From NCBI GenBank assembly GCA_030426685.1, contig JAUHYC010000003.1, positions 115,142 through 179,141 on the forward strand: a stretch of DNA of 64,000 nucleotides, written 5' to 3'. Position numbers and translations under genes: made by a program. This document shows positions 45,804 through 56,559 of the stretch, in pieces. Source of the DNA: Alphaproteobacteria bacterium. GTDB lineage: Bacteria > Pseudomonadota > Alphaproteobacteria > Rhodobacterales > Rhodobacteraceae. Numbering within the stretch: the first letter of the stretch is position 1; each line of letters starts with the position of its first letter. The notes beneath the pieces are model-generated. The model saw nothing but the letters and a program-made list of their open reading frames with translations, made no database searches and had not been told where the DNA came from.

Positions 45804-46955
45804 CTACTGGATGAACCGCGCGGCGATGTCGCCTGACATATAGCTGATGCGTCCACCCGCCACGGTGGCCGCGACGCGATGGGTTTCGGCATCCAGAATG
45901 ACAATGTCCGCGCGTTTGCCGGGTGCCAACGTGCCGCGATCCGTCAGCCCAAGAACCTCAGCCGGGCCAGAAGAAACCAGAGCCCATGCACCCGCCATAT
46001 CCAGAAGGCCGGATCGGGCCAGCATGAGCGCAGCACGGCGCGGACTTGGATAGTGGTAGTCCGAAGCCAGCGCATCGCACAGCCCCATCGCGATCAGATC
46101 CAATGCGCTGGCATTGCCTTTGTGGGAACCACCGCGCACCACGTTGGGTGATCCCAGGATGATGTGATCCCCGCCCGCGCGTGCGGCCTCGGCGGCCTCC
46201 AGCGTCTCAGGAAACTCCGAGATCTCGACGCCCCGCGCGCGCCAGGTGCTGCGGTCTTGCGTTCTGGCATCGTCATGGCTGCCCATGCGGATGCCAGCCG
46301 CAACCAGCGTGGCGCATAACCTATCCAAAGCGGCTGGGACTTCGGTTCCACGTTCGTGCATGCTCTGTAGCATGGCCAGATGCGCTTCGGGGTTCCGCCC
46401 CGCCTTCAGCGCCTGCCCGGTCAGACGCGGTGGCGTGCGCCCCTGCGCCAGACGGTCATGCGGCAGATGATCGTTGAAGACGATATAGGGTACCTGCCAG
46501 CGCGCGATCCGTTCAGGCAGGTCCGCATAATCGTCCAGCATGTGCGTTTCGAACCGCAATTGCGGGATCAGGTCGGTCACGGTTTCCCCTCGCACAGATG
46601 CGATCGCAGTAAAAACCTGTGCCGCGAAATCGGGCCCGCGTACTCCACCCTCCCAACTGTAGAACTGCGCCAATATGGCGGTGGTAATTCCGTTTGCCGC
46701 AAGTTCCGCCTCGGCTGCCAGTATGCCCTCGTCCATCTGTTTCATTGCCCCACGGCGGGGCGCGATGTGACGCTCGAACCCGTCGCCATGCGGGTCGACA
46801 ATCCCCGGCAGGACGAGAAAGCCCGACAGGTCGACGCATCGCCCCGCCCTGTCCAACTGCACGGTGCCTTCAGCTATTGACAGATCGGCACGCGACAAGC
46901 CACCGCCCGGCAGCAGAACCTCTGCTCCGGTGATTGTCAGCTCCAATGGGATCAT
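45804..46955 (-). CDS. phnM: PhnM-like amidohydrolase (ribose 1-methylphosphonate 5-triphosphate diphosphatase family)
   Basis: A 383-residue metal-dependent amidohydrolase. [16 protein letters not shown] is the first metal-binding loop in PhnM form (HxDxxE-like), [16 protein letters not shown] and [10 protein letters not shown] supply later metal/substrate residues. In C-P lyase pathways PhnM cleaves the triphosphate of ribose 1-methylphosphonate. No phn gene is adjacent, so the partner genes must be elsewhere, or the substrate differs. The stop of the secreted lipase gene overlaps its ATG by four bases, so they are co-transcribed (lipase first). Confidence 0.82.
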   Translation of the reverse strand: MIPLELTITGAEVLLPGGGLSRADLSIAEGTVQLDRAGRCVDLSGFLVLPGIVDPHGDGFERHIAPRRGAMKQMDEGILAAEAELAANGITTAILAQFYSWEGGVRGPDFAAQVFTAIASVRGETVTDLIPQLRFETHMLDDYADLPERIARWQVPYIVFNDHLPHDRLAQGRTPPRLTGQALKAGRNPEAHLAMLQSMHERGTEVPAALDRLCATLVAAGIRMGSHDDARTQDRSTWRARGVEISEFPETLEAAEAARAGGDHIILGSPNVVRGGSHKGNASALDLIAMGLCDALASDYHYPSPRRAALMLARSGLLDMAGAWALVSSGPAEVLGLTDRGTLAPGKRADIVILDAETHRVAATVAGGRISYMSGDIAARFIQ

Positions 46956-47725
46956 TGTGTAGGCTCCGACGCGGGTTCCGAGCAGTCCTGCCCGATGCAA
47001 ATCTGGTCAATGATGTCCTGAACCCCGTCGAGCCACGTAATCTCGGGGTCAAACCGGCCAAACTCGATGAAGTGCATGGTCTGCGCCATGACCTGTGGGT
47101 TGTTCATCATGAAGGTGTGGGTCACCGGCAGGACGATATGATCCGACATGCCCTTAACCTTGGTGGTCTCAATCGACACTTTACCGTCATCCGGCCCATC
47201 AATCAGAGACGAAAACAAAGGGTTTAGCGAGTTTTCACCCGCAATCACCCCCAGATCGAAATCCACAGGCGGTAAGCGGCGCGGAACACCCTCCGGTCCC
47301 GTGCCCAATGCCAAGCCCGCTGGACCGTTCAGATAGCCAAACACCTCCCACGCACCAAGTTCATCCACCAATTGGCTGCCCTGGTTCGGGGGGCCAAGCA
47401 TAACAACGCGTCCCAGATTCTGGGGATCGTTCCCCTGCAGCCAATAGCGCAACAGGATACCGCCCATAGAATGGGCCACGACATTTACGGTGTGATCGCC
47501 ACAGGCGGCGAAGGCCTCGGGCAGGGTCTGGTTTGCAAGCTCAGGAATTGGCAGATCCGTCGACGGGTAGCCCGGCCTGACCACCGTGTAGTCGTGGGCT
47601 TGAAAGAGCTGTTCCATCACCGCAAAAGACGTCTCGGAGCGCGCAAGCCCGTGCAGCAGCACCACGCATTTTGCGTGGGCCAAAGCGGGTGTAATGCACA
47701 GCAGAAAGGCGACGAGATACTTCAT
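46952..47725 (-). CDS. secreted alpha/beta hydrolase (lipase/esterase type)
   Basis: A 257-residue exported hydrolase. Signal peptide about 1-18 ([16 protein letters not shown]); LLHGLARS is the oxyanion loop; nucleophile Ser in [20 protein letters not shown] follows, typical of the PGAP1/triacylglycerol-lipase group. Catalytic Asp and His are likely in the C-terminal third ([11 protein letters not shown]). Predicted periplasmic or extracellular. Translationally coupled to the phnM-like gene. Confidence 0.85.
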   Translation of the reverse strand: MKYLVAFLLCITPALAHAKCVVLLHGLARSETSFAVMEQLFQAHDYTVVRPGYPSTDLPIPELANQTLPEAFAACGDHTVNVVAHSMGGILLRYWLQGNDPQNLGRVVMLGPPNQGSQLVDELGAWEVFGYLNGPAGLALGTGPEGVPRRLPPVDFDLGVIAGENSLNPLFSSLIDGPDDGKVSIETTKVKGMSDHIVLPVTHTFMMNNPQVMAQTMHFIEFGRFDPEITWLDGVQDIIDQICIGQDCSEPASEPTQ

Positions 47726-47763
47726 GACCGCCAGATAAGCCCTATTATGGGTCGAGGGAACCC

Positions 47764-48606
47764 CTAGCCGCGGTTCACGCGCATTACAGCCAGCGCAATA
47801 CCGCCCAGCACAAGGCCCGCTCCCAGCAGCAGGCGCGGGCTGGTCACTTCACCCAGCAGGATCACACCGGCCGCGATTGCGATAATCGGAACGCTCAACT
47901 GAACGATTGCGGCCACCGCAGGGGCAAGCTGCGGCAGAACCCGGTACCATAGCGCATAGCCCAAACCCGATGTCACCCCGCCGGAGAGGGCGGCCAACCC
48001 ATATCCTGCAGCGGTCATCTGCCAATCGCCACCTAATGCCAGCAGAGCAAGCCCGGTGGCGGGCAACGCCACTACAAAGTTGGCCGCCGTGCCGGACAGC
48101 GCATCCGGCTCGGATCGGCCCGCGATGGAATAGATCGCCCAACCTATCCCGGCGGCTGTCATCAGGCTGGCACCAACCGGATCAACCCGAACAGCGCCCG
48201 AGGGCCACAGAACATAAGCCAGCCCCACCAACGCGATCCCCGCACCTGAAATCTGCCGCCCGGTAGGTGCAGAGCCGGTCAATGCGCCGGCCGCGAACAT
48301 TGTGATCTGGACCACCCCGAACAGGATCAACGCCCCCAGCCCGGCATCCAGAGTCAGATAGGCAACCGAAAACCCAATCATATAAAGCGACAGAGATCCG
48401 CTCCCAACAAACCGCCGTTTGTTGCACAAGGGCAGATTTGCACCGCGTGCATACACCAGCGCAGACAGAACCAGCGCTCCGAAGAATACCCGGACCACCG
48501 CAAATCCTGCTGGATCACTTGCCCCGCTTTCAACAGCCAAGCGGTTCAGGATTGAATTTGCCGCAAAGGCGCACATCGTCAGAGCGGTGAGCAGAAATAA
48601 CTTCAT
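47764..48606 (-). CDS. DMT family transporter (EamA)
   Basis: A 280-residue membrane protein with ten predicted helices in two EamA repeats, the drug/metabolite exporter fold. [21 protein letters not shown] opens repeat 1, and [21 protein letters not shown] is the conserved helix of repeat 2. ATG 48606 is used; an upstream start adds 12 residues. Substrate unknown. It is separate from the lipase gene (38-base gap) and may be in the same transcript. Confidence 0.88.
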   Translation of the reverse strand: MKLFLLTALTMCAFAANSILNRLAVESGASDPAGFAVVRVFFGALVLSALVYARGANLPLCNKRRFVGSGSLSLYMIGFSVAYLTLDAGLGALILFGVVQITMFAAGALTGSAPTGRQISGAGIALVGLAYVLWPSGAVRVDPVGASLMTAAGIGWAIYSIAGRSEPDALSGTAANFVVALPATGLALLALGGDWQMTAAGYGLAALSGGVTSGLGYALWYRVLPQLAPAVAAIVQLSVPIIAIAAGVILLGEVTSPRLLLGAGLVLGGIALAVMRVNRG

Positions 48607-48668
48607 ATCAGGCTCATACCGGTTTCTGATCGCTTCGCACACTCACATTCATCTGAGAACACCCTACC

Positions 48669-48722
48669 CTTCATCTTTTCAGAAATACTCCCGCCGGAGG
48701 CATGCCCGCAAAGCGGGCAATC
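48669..48722. repeat. repeat-element relative, copy R1
   Basis: CTTCATCTTTTCAGAAATACTCCCGCC-type sequence followed by a GCCCGC-AAA-GCGGGC hairpin. It shares the CTTCATCT...GAAATAC core and hairpin order with the longer element at 53770-53890 but diverges in the middle. It is the least certain member of the family. Confidence 0.5.
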
Positions 48723-48731
48723 AAAACGAAA

Positions 48732-48755
48732 CGGGGCCGCCCAAAGGCGACCCCG
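48732..48755 (-). terminator. hairpin after groEL
   Basis: CGGGGCCGCC and GGCGACCCCG form a 10-bp stem (one wobble) around a 4-base loop, 26 bases past the groEL stop. On the minus strand it is followed by TTTCGTTTTG, a weak T-tract. Confidence 0.7.
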
Positions 48756-48781
48756 TCGATAAGCACTAAGGCTTAAGCAGC

Positions 48782-50458
<1,677 letters not shown>

Positions 50459-50477
50459 TCAGAGAAAGCGTTTGGGC

Positions 50478-50765
50478 TTACTCGATGATCCCCATGATGT
50501 CGCTCTCTTTCATCATCAGCAGCTCTTCGCCGTTGACCTGAACCTCGGTGCCCGACCATTTGCCGAACAGGATCTTGTCGCCAGCTTTGACCGCCATTGC
50601 GATCAGTTCGCCGCTGTCCTTGCGTGCGCCTTCGCCGGTCGCGACGACTTCGCCTTCGCTGGGCTTTTCTTTTGCGCTATCGGGAATGATCAGGCCGCCT
50701 GCGGTTTTCTCTTCGCTTTCAACGCGACGGACCAACACACGGTCATGAAGCGGTTTCAATGCCAT
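50478..50765 (-). CDS. groES: co-chaperonin GroES
   Basis: The 95-residue lid of the GroEL chamber. [21 protein letters not shown] opens it with the mobile loop, and YGGT-type region is replaced by [16 protein letters not shown]; ends IMGIIE. AAGGAG precedes the ATG. First gene of groESL, about 58 bases from the CIRCE element. Confidence 0.98.
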   Translation of the reverse strand: MALKPLHDRVLVRRVESEEKTAGGLIIPDSAKEKPSEGEVVATGEGARKDSGELIAMAVKAGDKILFGKWSGTEVQVNGEELLMMKESDIMGIIE

Positions 50766-50822
50766 CTTTGCAGCTCCTTGGGCTCAAAGTTTGTTATCCT
50801 CCCCCCGCCGGTCGGCGAGGCG

Positions 50823-50849
50823 TTAGCACTCAGTCCTTGCGAGTGATAA
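50823..50849. promoter_or_regulatory. CIRCE operator of groESL
   Basis: TTAGCACTC-N9-GAGTGATAA, matching the CIRCE consensus TTAGCACTC-N9-GAGTGCTAA with one mismatch. It is the binding site of the heat-shock repressor HrcA, so groESL is likely HrcA-controlled. It lies upstream of groES on the minus strand. Confidence 0.92.
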
Positions 50850-50937
50850 CGACGCATAGCTAGGGGGTTGCCCGAAGCGAGTCAACAATCCGTGAAAGAT
50901 TTTTTTGCAGCCCGCCCAGCAATTGCCAGAGCATGCC

Positions 50938-51612
50938 TCAGTTCGGTTGATCCCAACTGTAAGCCCAGTGCGTCAGGCCCTGCTGACCGGCCTCTGACAG
51001 AGCATAGGTTCCCTTGTCCACCCTTTCGAACCACCCGTAATGGTTGTCGTACATCAATCGGGTGGCCGTCGCGACACCGGTGGCCTGCGCCACCTCAGCC
51101 CCTTTCGACGGGCCCTGTTCCGCCAGATGTGCGGCACATTTCAGCGCATCCTGACGATAGGCGGTCACGAGCCCATGCCGGGTTGCGCCACCGGCATTCG
51201 GATCACCCTGAAGCCGCTCAAACTCGCGCAGCAACCGCCCTGCCCTGGCCTTATCCTTACGTGGTGCATAGGGGCCCGGGTCACACTGCACTTCTACCGC
51301 TCCGTCCTCACGCACAGTGATCAGCCCCAGCCCCAACCGGCGGCACAGCGACAGATTATCTTTCAATGCCCTGCGCGCTGTTCGGCCCTTGGGTTTGCAC
51401 ACAGCGATATAAACCTGATCGGTTACCTTCAGCCGCGCAATTGCCTGGTGAAACAAGGCGAGGCTGAAACGCAGCTTAAGCTCGACAATCACCATCTCGC
51501 CCCCGTCGCGAAGGGCCATGATGTCGGCAGCGCCGACTTCTCCCTTTACGGTATAGCCCTGGCGCTCCAACAACGCCTTGATTGGAGGATAGAGGTCCTG
51601 CTCACGGTTCAT
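50938..51612 (-). CDS. DUF2161 family protein, PD-(D/E)XK nuclease-like
   Basis: A 224-residue protein. Residues 1-90 carry GEVGAADIMAL and VIVELKLRFS, the Glu ... Asp ... ExK set of PD-(D/E)XK nucleases. The C-terminal half (about 140-224) is a winged-helix-like domain with a LGVATATRLMYDNHYGWF motif. The family is annotated as putative phosphodiesterase; activity is unproven. Divergent from the TraB gene (113 bases). Confidence 0.85.
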   Translation of the reverse strand: MNREQDLYPPIKALLERQGYTVKGEVGAADIMALRDGGEMVIVELKLRFSLALFHQAIARLKVTDQVYIAVCKPKGRTARRALKDNLSLCRRLGLGLITVREDGAVEVQCDPGPYAPRKDKARAGRLLREFERLQGDPNAGGATRHGLVTAYRQDALKCAAHLAEQGPSKGAEVAQATGVATATRLMYDNHYGWFERVDKGTYALSEAGQQGLTHWAYSWDQPN

Positions 51613-51725
51613 GTCGCCATGCTATGCAGTTTAGCGCAAATTGCCATACCACCTGCGAACCGTATTGCGCGTTTGTAGATGACAAGGATAAGACAGCAGA
51701 TAACGCCATCTTTGAAAGGGACCCG

Positions 51726-52706
51726 ATGCGCCTGATCAGCCTCTGTTTTTGCCTTCTGCTGCCATTCACCGCCTACGCGTCCTGCGAAGGGCGTGATCTG
51801 AGGCTGGATCTCTCGGCTGAAGCCCGCGCCGAGTTGCAAGAGACTATCGACAGCATTGTCTTTCCCGAAGGAAACCATTGGATTGCGCGAAAAGGTGACA
51901 CCGTTCTTCACTTGGTCGGCACGCTACATTCCAACGATCCCCGCATGAGTGCCGTGGTCGACCGGCTCGCACCGGACCTCAGCAAAGCCGATGCCTTCTA
52001 CTTTGAAGTGACACAGGCCGAAATGGACGCGTTCGAGAAGGACCTCGCCAAGGACTTCAGCCCTGTATTGATCACCTCGGGGCCTACTTTGGTTGATCTG
52101 ATGCCCGATGAGGATTGGGCGGCTCTGTCAGCCACATTGGCGGAACGCGGCATCCCAAGCTGGATGGCTGCCAAGATGCGCCCCTGGTTCCTGAGCATGA
52201 TGCTGGGCATTCCAACCTGCCTGATGAATACACCCGACTTCGATCGCGGCATGGATACCCGCCTGACCGAGTTGGCCGAACAACATGGCATTCCGCAATT
52301 CTCGCTGGAGCGGGTCGAAGATCTGATCGCCATGTTCGACAGTCACTCACTCGAAGAACAAGTGGCATCTTTGACCCGGCTGGCCGGGGCCCTGCAGGCC
52401 GGGGACGACCAGATGATCACCATGGCCAACGCCTATATCGAAGAACAGCACGCCGCGATTCTCGAGCTTGCCAAGATTCAGGGACTTGAAGCATCGGGCC
52501 TGACCGCCGAAGAGTTCGATGCCGAATGGCGCAGCTTTGAGGATCAGCTTCTGGTGCAACGCAATGCGAGTTGGATGGACAAGATTCTCAAACTTGAGGA
52601 TCAGACCGTTGTCATCGCCGTTGGCGCGGGGCATCTGAGCAATGAAAATGGTCTGCTGAACCAACTGCAGCAGGCCGGATACACATTGGAACGAGCCGCT
52701 TTCTAG
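51726..52706 (+). CDS. TraB/GumN family protein
   Basis: A 326-residue protein with a signal peptide (about 1-18, LCFCLLLPFTAYAS). LHLVGTLHSNDPR is the first TraB/PrgY/GumN motif and VAVGAGHLSNENGLL the last; WMAAKMRPWFLS is typical. The family is an EreA/ChaN-like hydrolase fold with conserved His/Glu, seen in pheromone shutdown (PrgY); substrates in Alphaproteobacteria are unknown. GAAAGGGA lies before ATG 51726. Likely periplasmic. Confidence 0.9.
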   Translation: MRLISLCFCLLLPFTAYASCEGRDLRLDLSAEARAELQETIDSIVFPEGNHWIARKGDTVLHLVGTLHSNDPRMSAVVDRLAPDLSKADAFYFEVTQAEMDAFEKDLAKDFSPVLITSGPTLVDLMPDEDWAALSATLAERGIPSWMAAKMRPWFLSMMLGIPTCLMNTPDFDRGMDTRLTELAEQHGIPQFSLERVEDLIAMFDSHSLEEQVASLTRLAGALQAGDDQMITMANAYIEEQHAAILELAKIQGLEASGLTAEEFDAEWRSFEDQLLVQRNASWMDKILKLEDQTVVIAVGAGHLSNENGLLNQLQQAGYTLERAAF

Positions 52707-52805
52707 GGTTCCAGACCAACGGTCGCATCATGTCCGCTTGCGGGTGACATCCGTGATTGGGCGCCCTATAAGGCGCGCAAATCCACATTCCTCAGGACAA
52801 GAGAC

Positions 52806-53726
52806 ATGACAATCCAAGTTCTTGGTCACAAATCCCCCGACACCGACTCGACCGGCTCACCCATCCTCTGGGCCTGGTATCTGAACGAAGTCAAAGGTGA
52901 GGCTGCCACACCGGTTCTGCTGGGTGAACCCAACACCGAGGCCGCCTTCATGCTGCAACGCTGGGACCTGCCCAAGCCTCAGATCATTGAAGATGTGGCC
53001 GAAGGCGCGCCAGTTGTGATCGTCGACACCAACAACCCGGCGGAGCTGCCCGCAAGCATCAACAGTGCCGATATCCGCGCCATCATCGACCACCACAAGC
53101 TGGTCGGCGGCCTTGAAACCAAAGGCCCGATCGACATCACAGTGCGCCCGCTGGCCTGCACTGCGACCATCATGGTCGATCTTATGGGCGACGACGCCGC
53201 CAAGATGCCCGACCCCATCAAAGGTGCTGCGCTGACCTGCATTCTATCTGATACGCTCGAGTTCCGCTCGCCCACCACCACCGCGCATGACCGCTCCGTG
53301 GCTGAAAAACTGGCCGCCGACCTGGGGCTGGACATATCTGCTTATGCCGCTGATATGTTCGCAGCAAAGTCCGACGTATCCTCGTTCTCTGACGCCGAAC
53401 TGATCCGGATGGACAGCAAAGAATACGAGGTCGACGGCACCAAGTTTCGCGTCTCGGTTCTGGAAACCACCGCACCCGGTGTTGTACTGGACCGCAAGGA
53501 CAGCCTGGCAGCATCGATGGTGGACGTCGCCAGGGAAGACGGTGTCGATCAGGTCTTGCTGTTCGTCGTCGACATCCTGAACGAACAAGCCACGCTGCTG
53601 GTGCCAAATGATCTGGTGAAAAGCGTCGCCGAAAAGAGCTTTGGCGCAAGCGTCGACGGTGATGCCGTGGTGCTTCCCGGCATCATGAGCCGGAAAAAGC
53701 AGATCATCCCGAACCTCAAGGTTTGA
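52806..53726 (+). CDS. ppaC: manganese-dependent inorganic pyrophosphatase
   Basis: Family II pyrophosphatase (306 residues) that hydrolyses PPi, driving biosynthesis. DHH-type metal ligands: GHKSPDTDS (His, two Asp), VIVDTNN, and the central DHHKLVGG; the second domain ends in SRKKQIIPNL, with the R-K-K substrate grip. Bacteria usually use family I, so this Mn/Co-type may supplement or replace it. Short leader with ACAAGAGA; strong terminator after it. Confidence 0.95.
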   Translation: MTIQVLGHKSPDTDSTGSPILWAWYLNEVKGEAATPVLLGEPNTEAAFMLQRWDLPKPQIIEDVAEGAPVVIVDTNNPAELPASINSADIRAIIDHHKLVGGLETKGPIDITVRPLACTATIMVDLMGDDAAKMPDPIKGAALTCILSDTLEFRSPTTTAHDRSVAEKLAADLGLDISAYAADMFAAKSDVSSFSDAELIRMDSKEYEVDGTKFRVSVLETTAPGVVLDRKDSLAASMVDVAREDGVDQVLLFVVDILNEQATLLVPNDLVKSVAEKSFGASVDGDAVVLPGIMSRKKQIIPNLKV

Positions 53727-53736
53727 TCCCAGTTCC

Positions 53737-53765
53737 AAAGGCATTCCAAGTGGATGCCTTTGTCT
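53737..53765 (+). terminator. intrinsic terminator of ppaC
   Basis: AAAGGCAT and ATGCCTTT pair over a 9-base loop, followed by TTTGTCTG. Starts 10 bases after the stop. Confidence 0.8.
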
Positions 53766-53769
53766 GATT

Positions 53770-53890
53770 GCGAGGCTCTGCCTCGCGCTCCGAGGTATTT
53801 CCGGCCAGATGAAGTATGGATCCCCTGCTTCATCTGGCTGAAAATACCTCGGGGGAGTCGCGGCTTGCCGCGACGGGGGCAGAGCCCCCT
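53770..53890. repeat. complex inverted-repeat element, copy R2
   Basis: About 120 bases made of nested hairpins. First GCGAGG-CTCTG-CCTCGC. Then a 25-bp inverted repeat: CCGAGGTATTTCCGGCCAGA... at 53790-53814 pairs with 53828-53852, only two mismatches, 13-base loop. Then GTCGCGG-CTTG-CCGCGAC and GGGGGC-AGA-GCCCCC. Non-coding; lies between ppaC and the HAD gene. Confidence 0.8.
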
Positions 53891-53957
53891 CTAGCCAAAC
53901 AAGGCAGGCTCTGCCATAGGCTTGGACATCTTGCCAACCAAGCCACAAGAGGGGCCC

Positions 53958-54833
53958 ATGACCCAGATCATCTCTTCCCTTGCCGAAATCTCTGATCGCT
54001 ACAAGGCGTTGTTCGTAGATCTCTGGGGCTGCGTTCATAACGGCATAACCGCCTACCCCGAAGCGGTCGCAGCGCTGCAATCTTATCGTCGGCAGGGCGG
54101 TATTGTGGTCCTGGTCACCAACTCGCCCAAACCCCGCGCCGGAGTGGCAGAACAGCTTGCCCAATTCAACGTGCCATCCGACGCGTATGACACCATCGCG
54201 ACCAGCGGCGACTCGGCGCGTTCGGCAATGTTTCGGGGCGCTGTGGGCGAGAAGGTTTATTTCATGGGCGAGTGGCAGCGGGACGCCGGATTTTTCGAAC
54301 CATTGAAAATTCTGGATCACCCGATTCACATCGAGCGCGTCCCACTGGACGAGGCCGAGGGGATCGTATGCTGTGGCCCGTTTGATCCGATGGCTGATCC
54401 GGCGGTGAACCGGCCAGATTTTCTCTATGCCAAGCAAAAGGACATGAAGCTGCTCTGCGCCAACCCCGATATTGTCGTGGACCGGGGCGAAACCCGGGAA
54501 TGGTGTGCGGGTGCGCTGGCGCGGCTCTACACGGAATTGGGGGGTGAGAGCCTCTATTTTGGCAAGCCTCACCCCCCGATCTATGATTTGGCGCGCCGTC
54601 GGCTGACGGCATTGGGTGTCGATATCGGTGATTCCGATATTCTTGCCATTGGGGATGGGCCGCAGACCGATATTGCTGGAGGCATGGGAGAAGGCATTGA
54701 TACTCTGTTCATAACCGGAGGATTGGCAGCAGCAGAGACCAAAACGTCGCATCACCCGGATGAAGATGCCCTAAAATCCCATAATGAAAGAGAAAAAATC
54801 AATCCTACCTTTTCGATCGGCCGTCTACGATAG
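53958..54833 (+). CDS. TIGR01459-type HAD hydrolase
   Basis: A 291-residue HAD-IIA phosphatase-like protein. FVDLWGCVHNG is the nucleophile loop in the DLWG form of this subfamily; VTNSPKPR is motif II; FGKPHPPIYDLA is motif III with the Lys; IGDGPQTDIAGG is motif IV. Members cleave small phosphate esters; the substrate is unknown. GAGGGG lies 5 bases before the ATG. It is 100 bases before the MaoC gene. Confidence 0.88.
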   Translation: MTQIISSLAEISDRYKALFVDLWGCVHNGITAYPEAVAALQSYRRQGGIVVLVTNSPKPRAGVAEQLAQFNVPSDAYDTIATSGDSARSAMFRGAVGEKVYFMGEWQRDAGFFEPLKILDHPIHIERVPLDEAEGIVCCGPFDPMADPAVNRPDFLYAKQKDMKLLCANPDIVVDRGETREWCAGALARLYTELGGESLYFGKPHPPIYDLARRRLTALGVDIGDSDILAIGDGPQTDIAGGMGEGIDTLFITGGLAAAETKTSHHPDEDALKSHNEREKINPTFSIGRLR

Positions 54834-54934
54834 GCAAAAAAGACTTGATTTTCTGCGCTTGCGAAGTAATAAAGTTGCCCACGGGCGGCTAATGATGGTC
54901 TTTTGTTGCCCGCACGATTTCGGATGAGGGCAAC

Positions 54935-55378
54935 ATGTTGGACAACCTTCCGCGCGGAACGATTTGTATTGAAGACATCGAAATGGGTATGTCCCGGCAC
55001 CTGCGCAAGGTGGTAACGGACGAAGACATCGAAATGTTCGCCCAGGTCTCGACGGATCGCAATCCTGTGCATCTGGATGATGATTATGCCCGTGACACAA
55101 TATTCGAGGGCCGCATCGCACATGGAATGCTGACCGCGGGTCTGATCTCAGCAGTGATCGGTGAGCAGTTGCCCGGGCATGGCACTGTCTACATGGGCCA
55201 GTCACTCAAATTTCTGGCTCCGGTACGTCCTGGTGACTTGGTCTATGCCGAGGTCAAGGTCATCGATATCGACTTTTCCAAGCGTCGCGTCAAACTGGAC
55301 TGTCACTGTTCGGTCGACGGCAAAAAGGTGCTGGTGGGTGAAGCTATGGTGTTGGCTCCGAGCCGCAAGTTTGATTGA
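54935..55378 (+). CDS. MaoC family dehydratase
   Basis: A 147-residue hot-dog-fold (R)-specific enoyl-CoA hydratase-like protein. DRNPVHLDDDYA and GRIAHGMLTAGL are the hydratase motifs (Asp and His active site); the C-terminal strands VKLDCHCSVDG complete the fold. It probably hydrates an enoyl thioester. Upstream of the AT-rich PAP2 gene, 127 bases apart. Confidence 0.9.
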   Translation: MLDNLPRGTICIEDIEMGMSRHLRKVVTDEDIEMFAQVSTDRNPVHLDDDYARDTIFEGRIAHGMLTAGLISAVIGEQLPGHGTVYMGQSLKFLAPVRPGDLVYAEVKVIDIDFSKRRVKLDCHCSVDGKKVLVGEAMVLAPSRKFD

Positions 55379-55505
55379 TCTATATGGCGTTAATCCTTTG
55401 ATTGACCCTCTCCCTTTTGTCGACAGAAGCGCGAATTCTCGCCACATTGTTGACGAATTGCATTCTTATTGATGGTGACATTCGAAGCACCAAGGCATCC
55501 AGGTA

Positions 55506-56471
55506 ATGAAGAATTTTTTTTTGTTTTCATTTGGTTACGCTGTATTTTCTGTAATCTTGGCACACCTAACACGTGAAAACGCCACGATTGCGCTGAATTT
55601 TGAGGTCTACAAACTTCTCGCGCGGGCGCTGCGATTTTTCATCAACATGAAATTTGTGGGAATCGTATTGCTCATCCTACTCTACTTGAACCGACACCAC
55701 GACTGGCGATTGAAGGCAGCAAACACGGCGTATGCATTTTTTGGTTGTCTCTTATTTTGTGCCGCGTTTTCGATTACCAAAACGACGATCCCGTTCTTGG
55801 TCCCATTTTATGCGGACGCGCTACTTGCAGATATCGACAAAGCGCTCCATTTTGGCGTCGATCCATGGATGTTTACGCATCGCATTTCCGATCATGTAAC
55901 ACCCGCCCTAGTCGAGACTATTTACATCAAGCTCTGGGCCCTGCCTTCGTTTTTTCTGCCTGTCTTTATCGCACTTACTGACAATGACAAGGCTCGCAGC
56001 AATAGATTTGTCGTGCTGTACTGCACCTGCTGGATACTGCTGGGAAATGTGCTGGCTCTTGCGCTCAGTTCGGTCGGACCGGTTTATTATGATTTCCTGC
56101 TAGAAGATAATCGATTTGCAGACCTCAGACGCGCGTTGGAAACGTCTGGTATCACCGACAGCGTGCTAGGTCAGGTCCAAGCTTACCTTTGGCATGACTA
56201 CGCCAATCAAGCACAGGCATTTGCATCCGGGATCTCGGCCTTTCCATCGCTACACGTAGGAATGGCTGTGGTTATTGCACTGTATATGACAGAGCGTAGT
56301 AGTTATCTGCTCGTACCTGGTCTGGCGTTTCTTGGGGCCGTGCTATTTTGCTCGGTTTACCTTGGCTATCACTATGCAATCGATGGCTATGCGTCGATTG
56401 GTATTGTAGTCGCCATCTGGGCTCTGCAAAAACGCCGAGCGATGCCAGTTGCCGAATTTGCGCCAGCTTAG
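55506..56471 (+). CDS. PAP2/AUR1-like membrane phosphatase or transferase
   Basis: A 321-residue integral membrane protein with about six helices. C-terminal PAP2 motifs: FPSLH (H250) and GYHYAID (H289, D293), the H ... HxxxD set found in AUR1/inositol phosphorylceramide-synthase-like proteins. That suggests transfer or removal of a phosphate headgroup on a lipid, but no substrate is shown. Two lines counted (55681-55800) are 52% and 45% G+C against about 60% around it, and codon use is A/T-richer, suggesting recent acquisition. Located between MaoC and ribF. Confidence 0.8.
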   Translation: MKNFFLFSFGYAVFSVILAHLTRENATIALNFEVYKLLARALRFFINMKFVGIVLLILLYLNRHHDWRLKAANTAYAFFGCLLFCAAFSITKTTIPFLVPFYADALLADIDKALHFGVDPWMFTHRISDHVTPALVETIYIKLWALPSFFLPVFIALTDNDKARSNRFVVLYCTCWILLGNVLALALSSVGPVYYDFLLEDNRFADLRRALETSGITDSVLGQVQAYLWHDYANQAQAFASGISAFPSLHVGMAVVIALYMTERSSYLLVPGLAFLGAVLFCSVYLGYHYAIDGYASIGIVVAIWALQKRRAMPVAEFAPA

Positions 56472-56559
56472 TGGAACCGGCCAAACCTTGAATACCAACC
56501 TGGGTTGCGATATTGAGAGACTGCTTGAACCTGCCCGACACTCCCGTTAGGCAAGCCTC

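Noticed and set aside
53244..54755. A 503-codon minus-strand frame over ppaC and the HAD gene
   Set aside because: It crosses two real genes and the repeat between them, and its peptide lacks any family signature.
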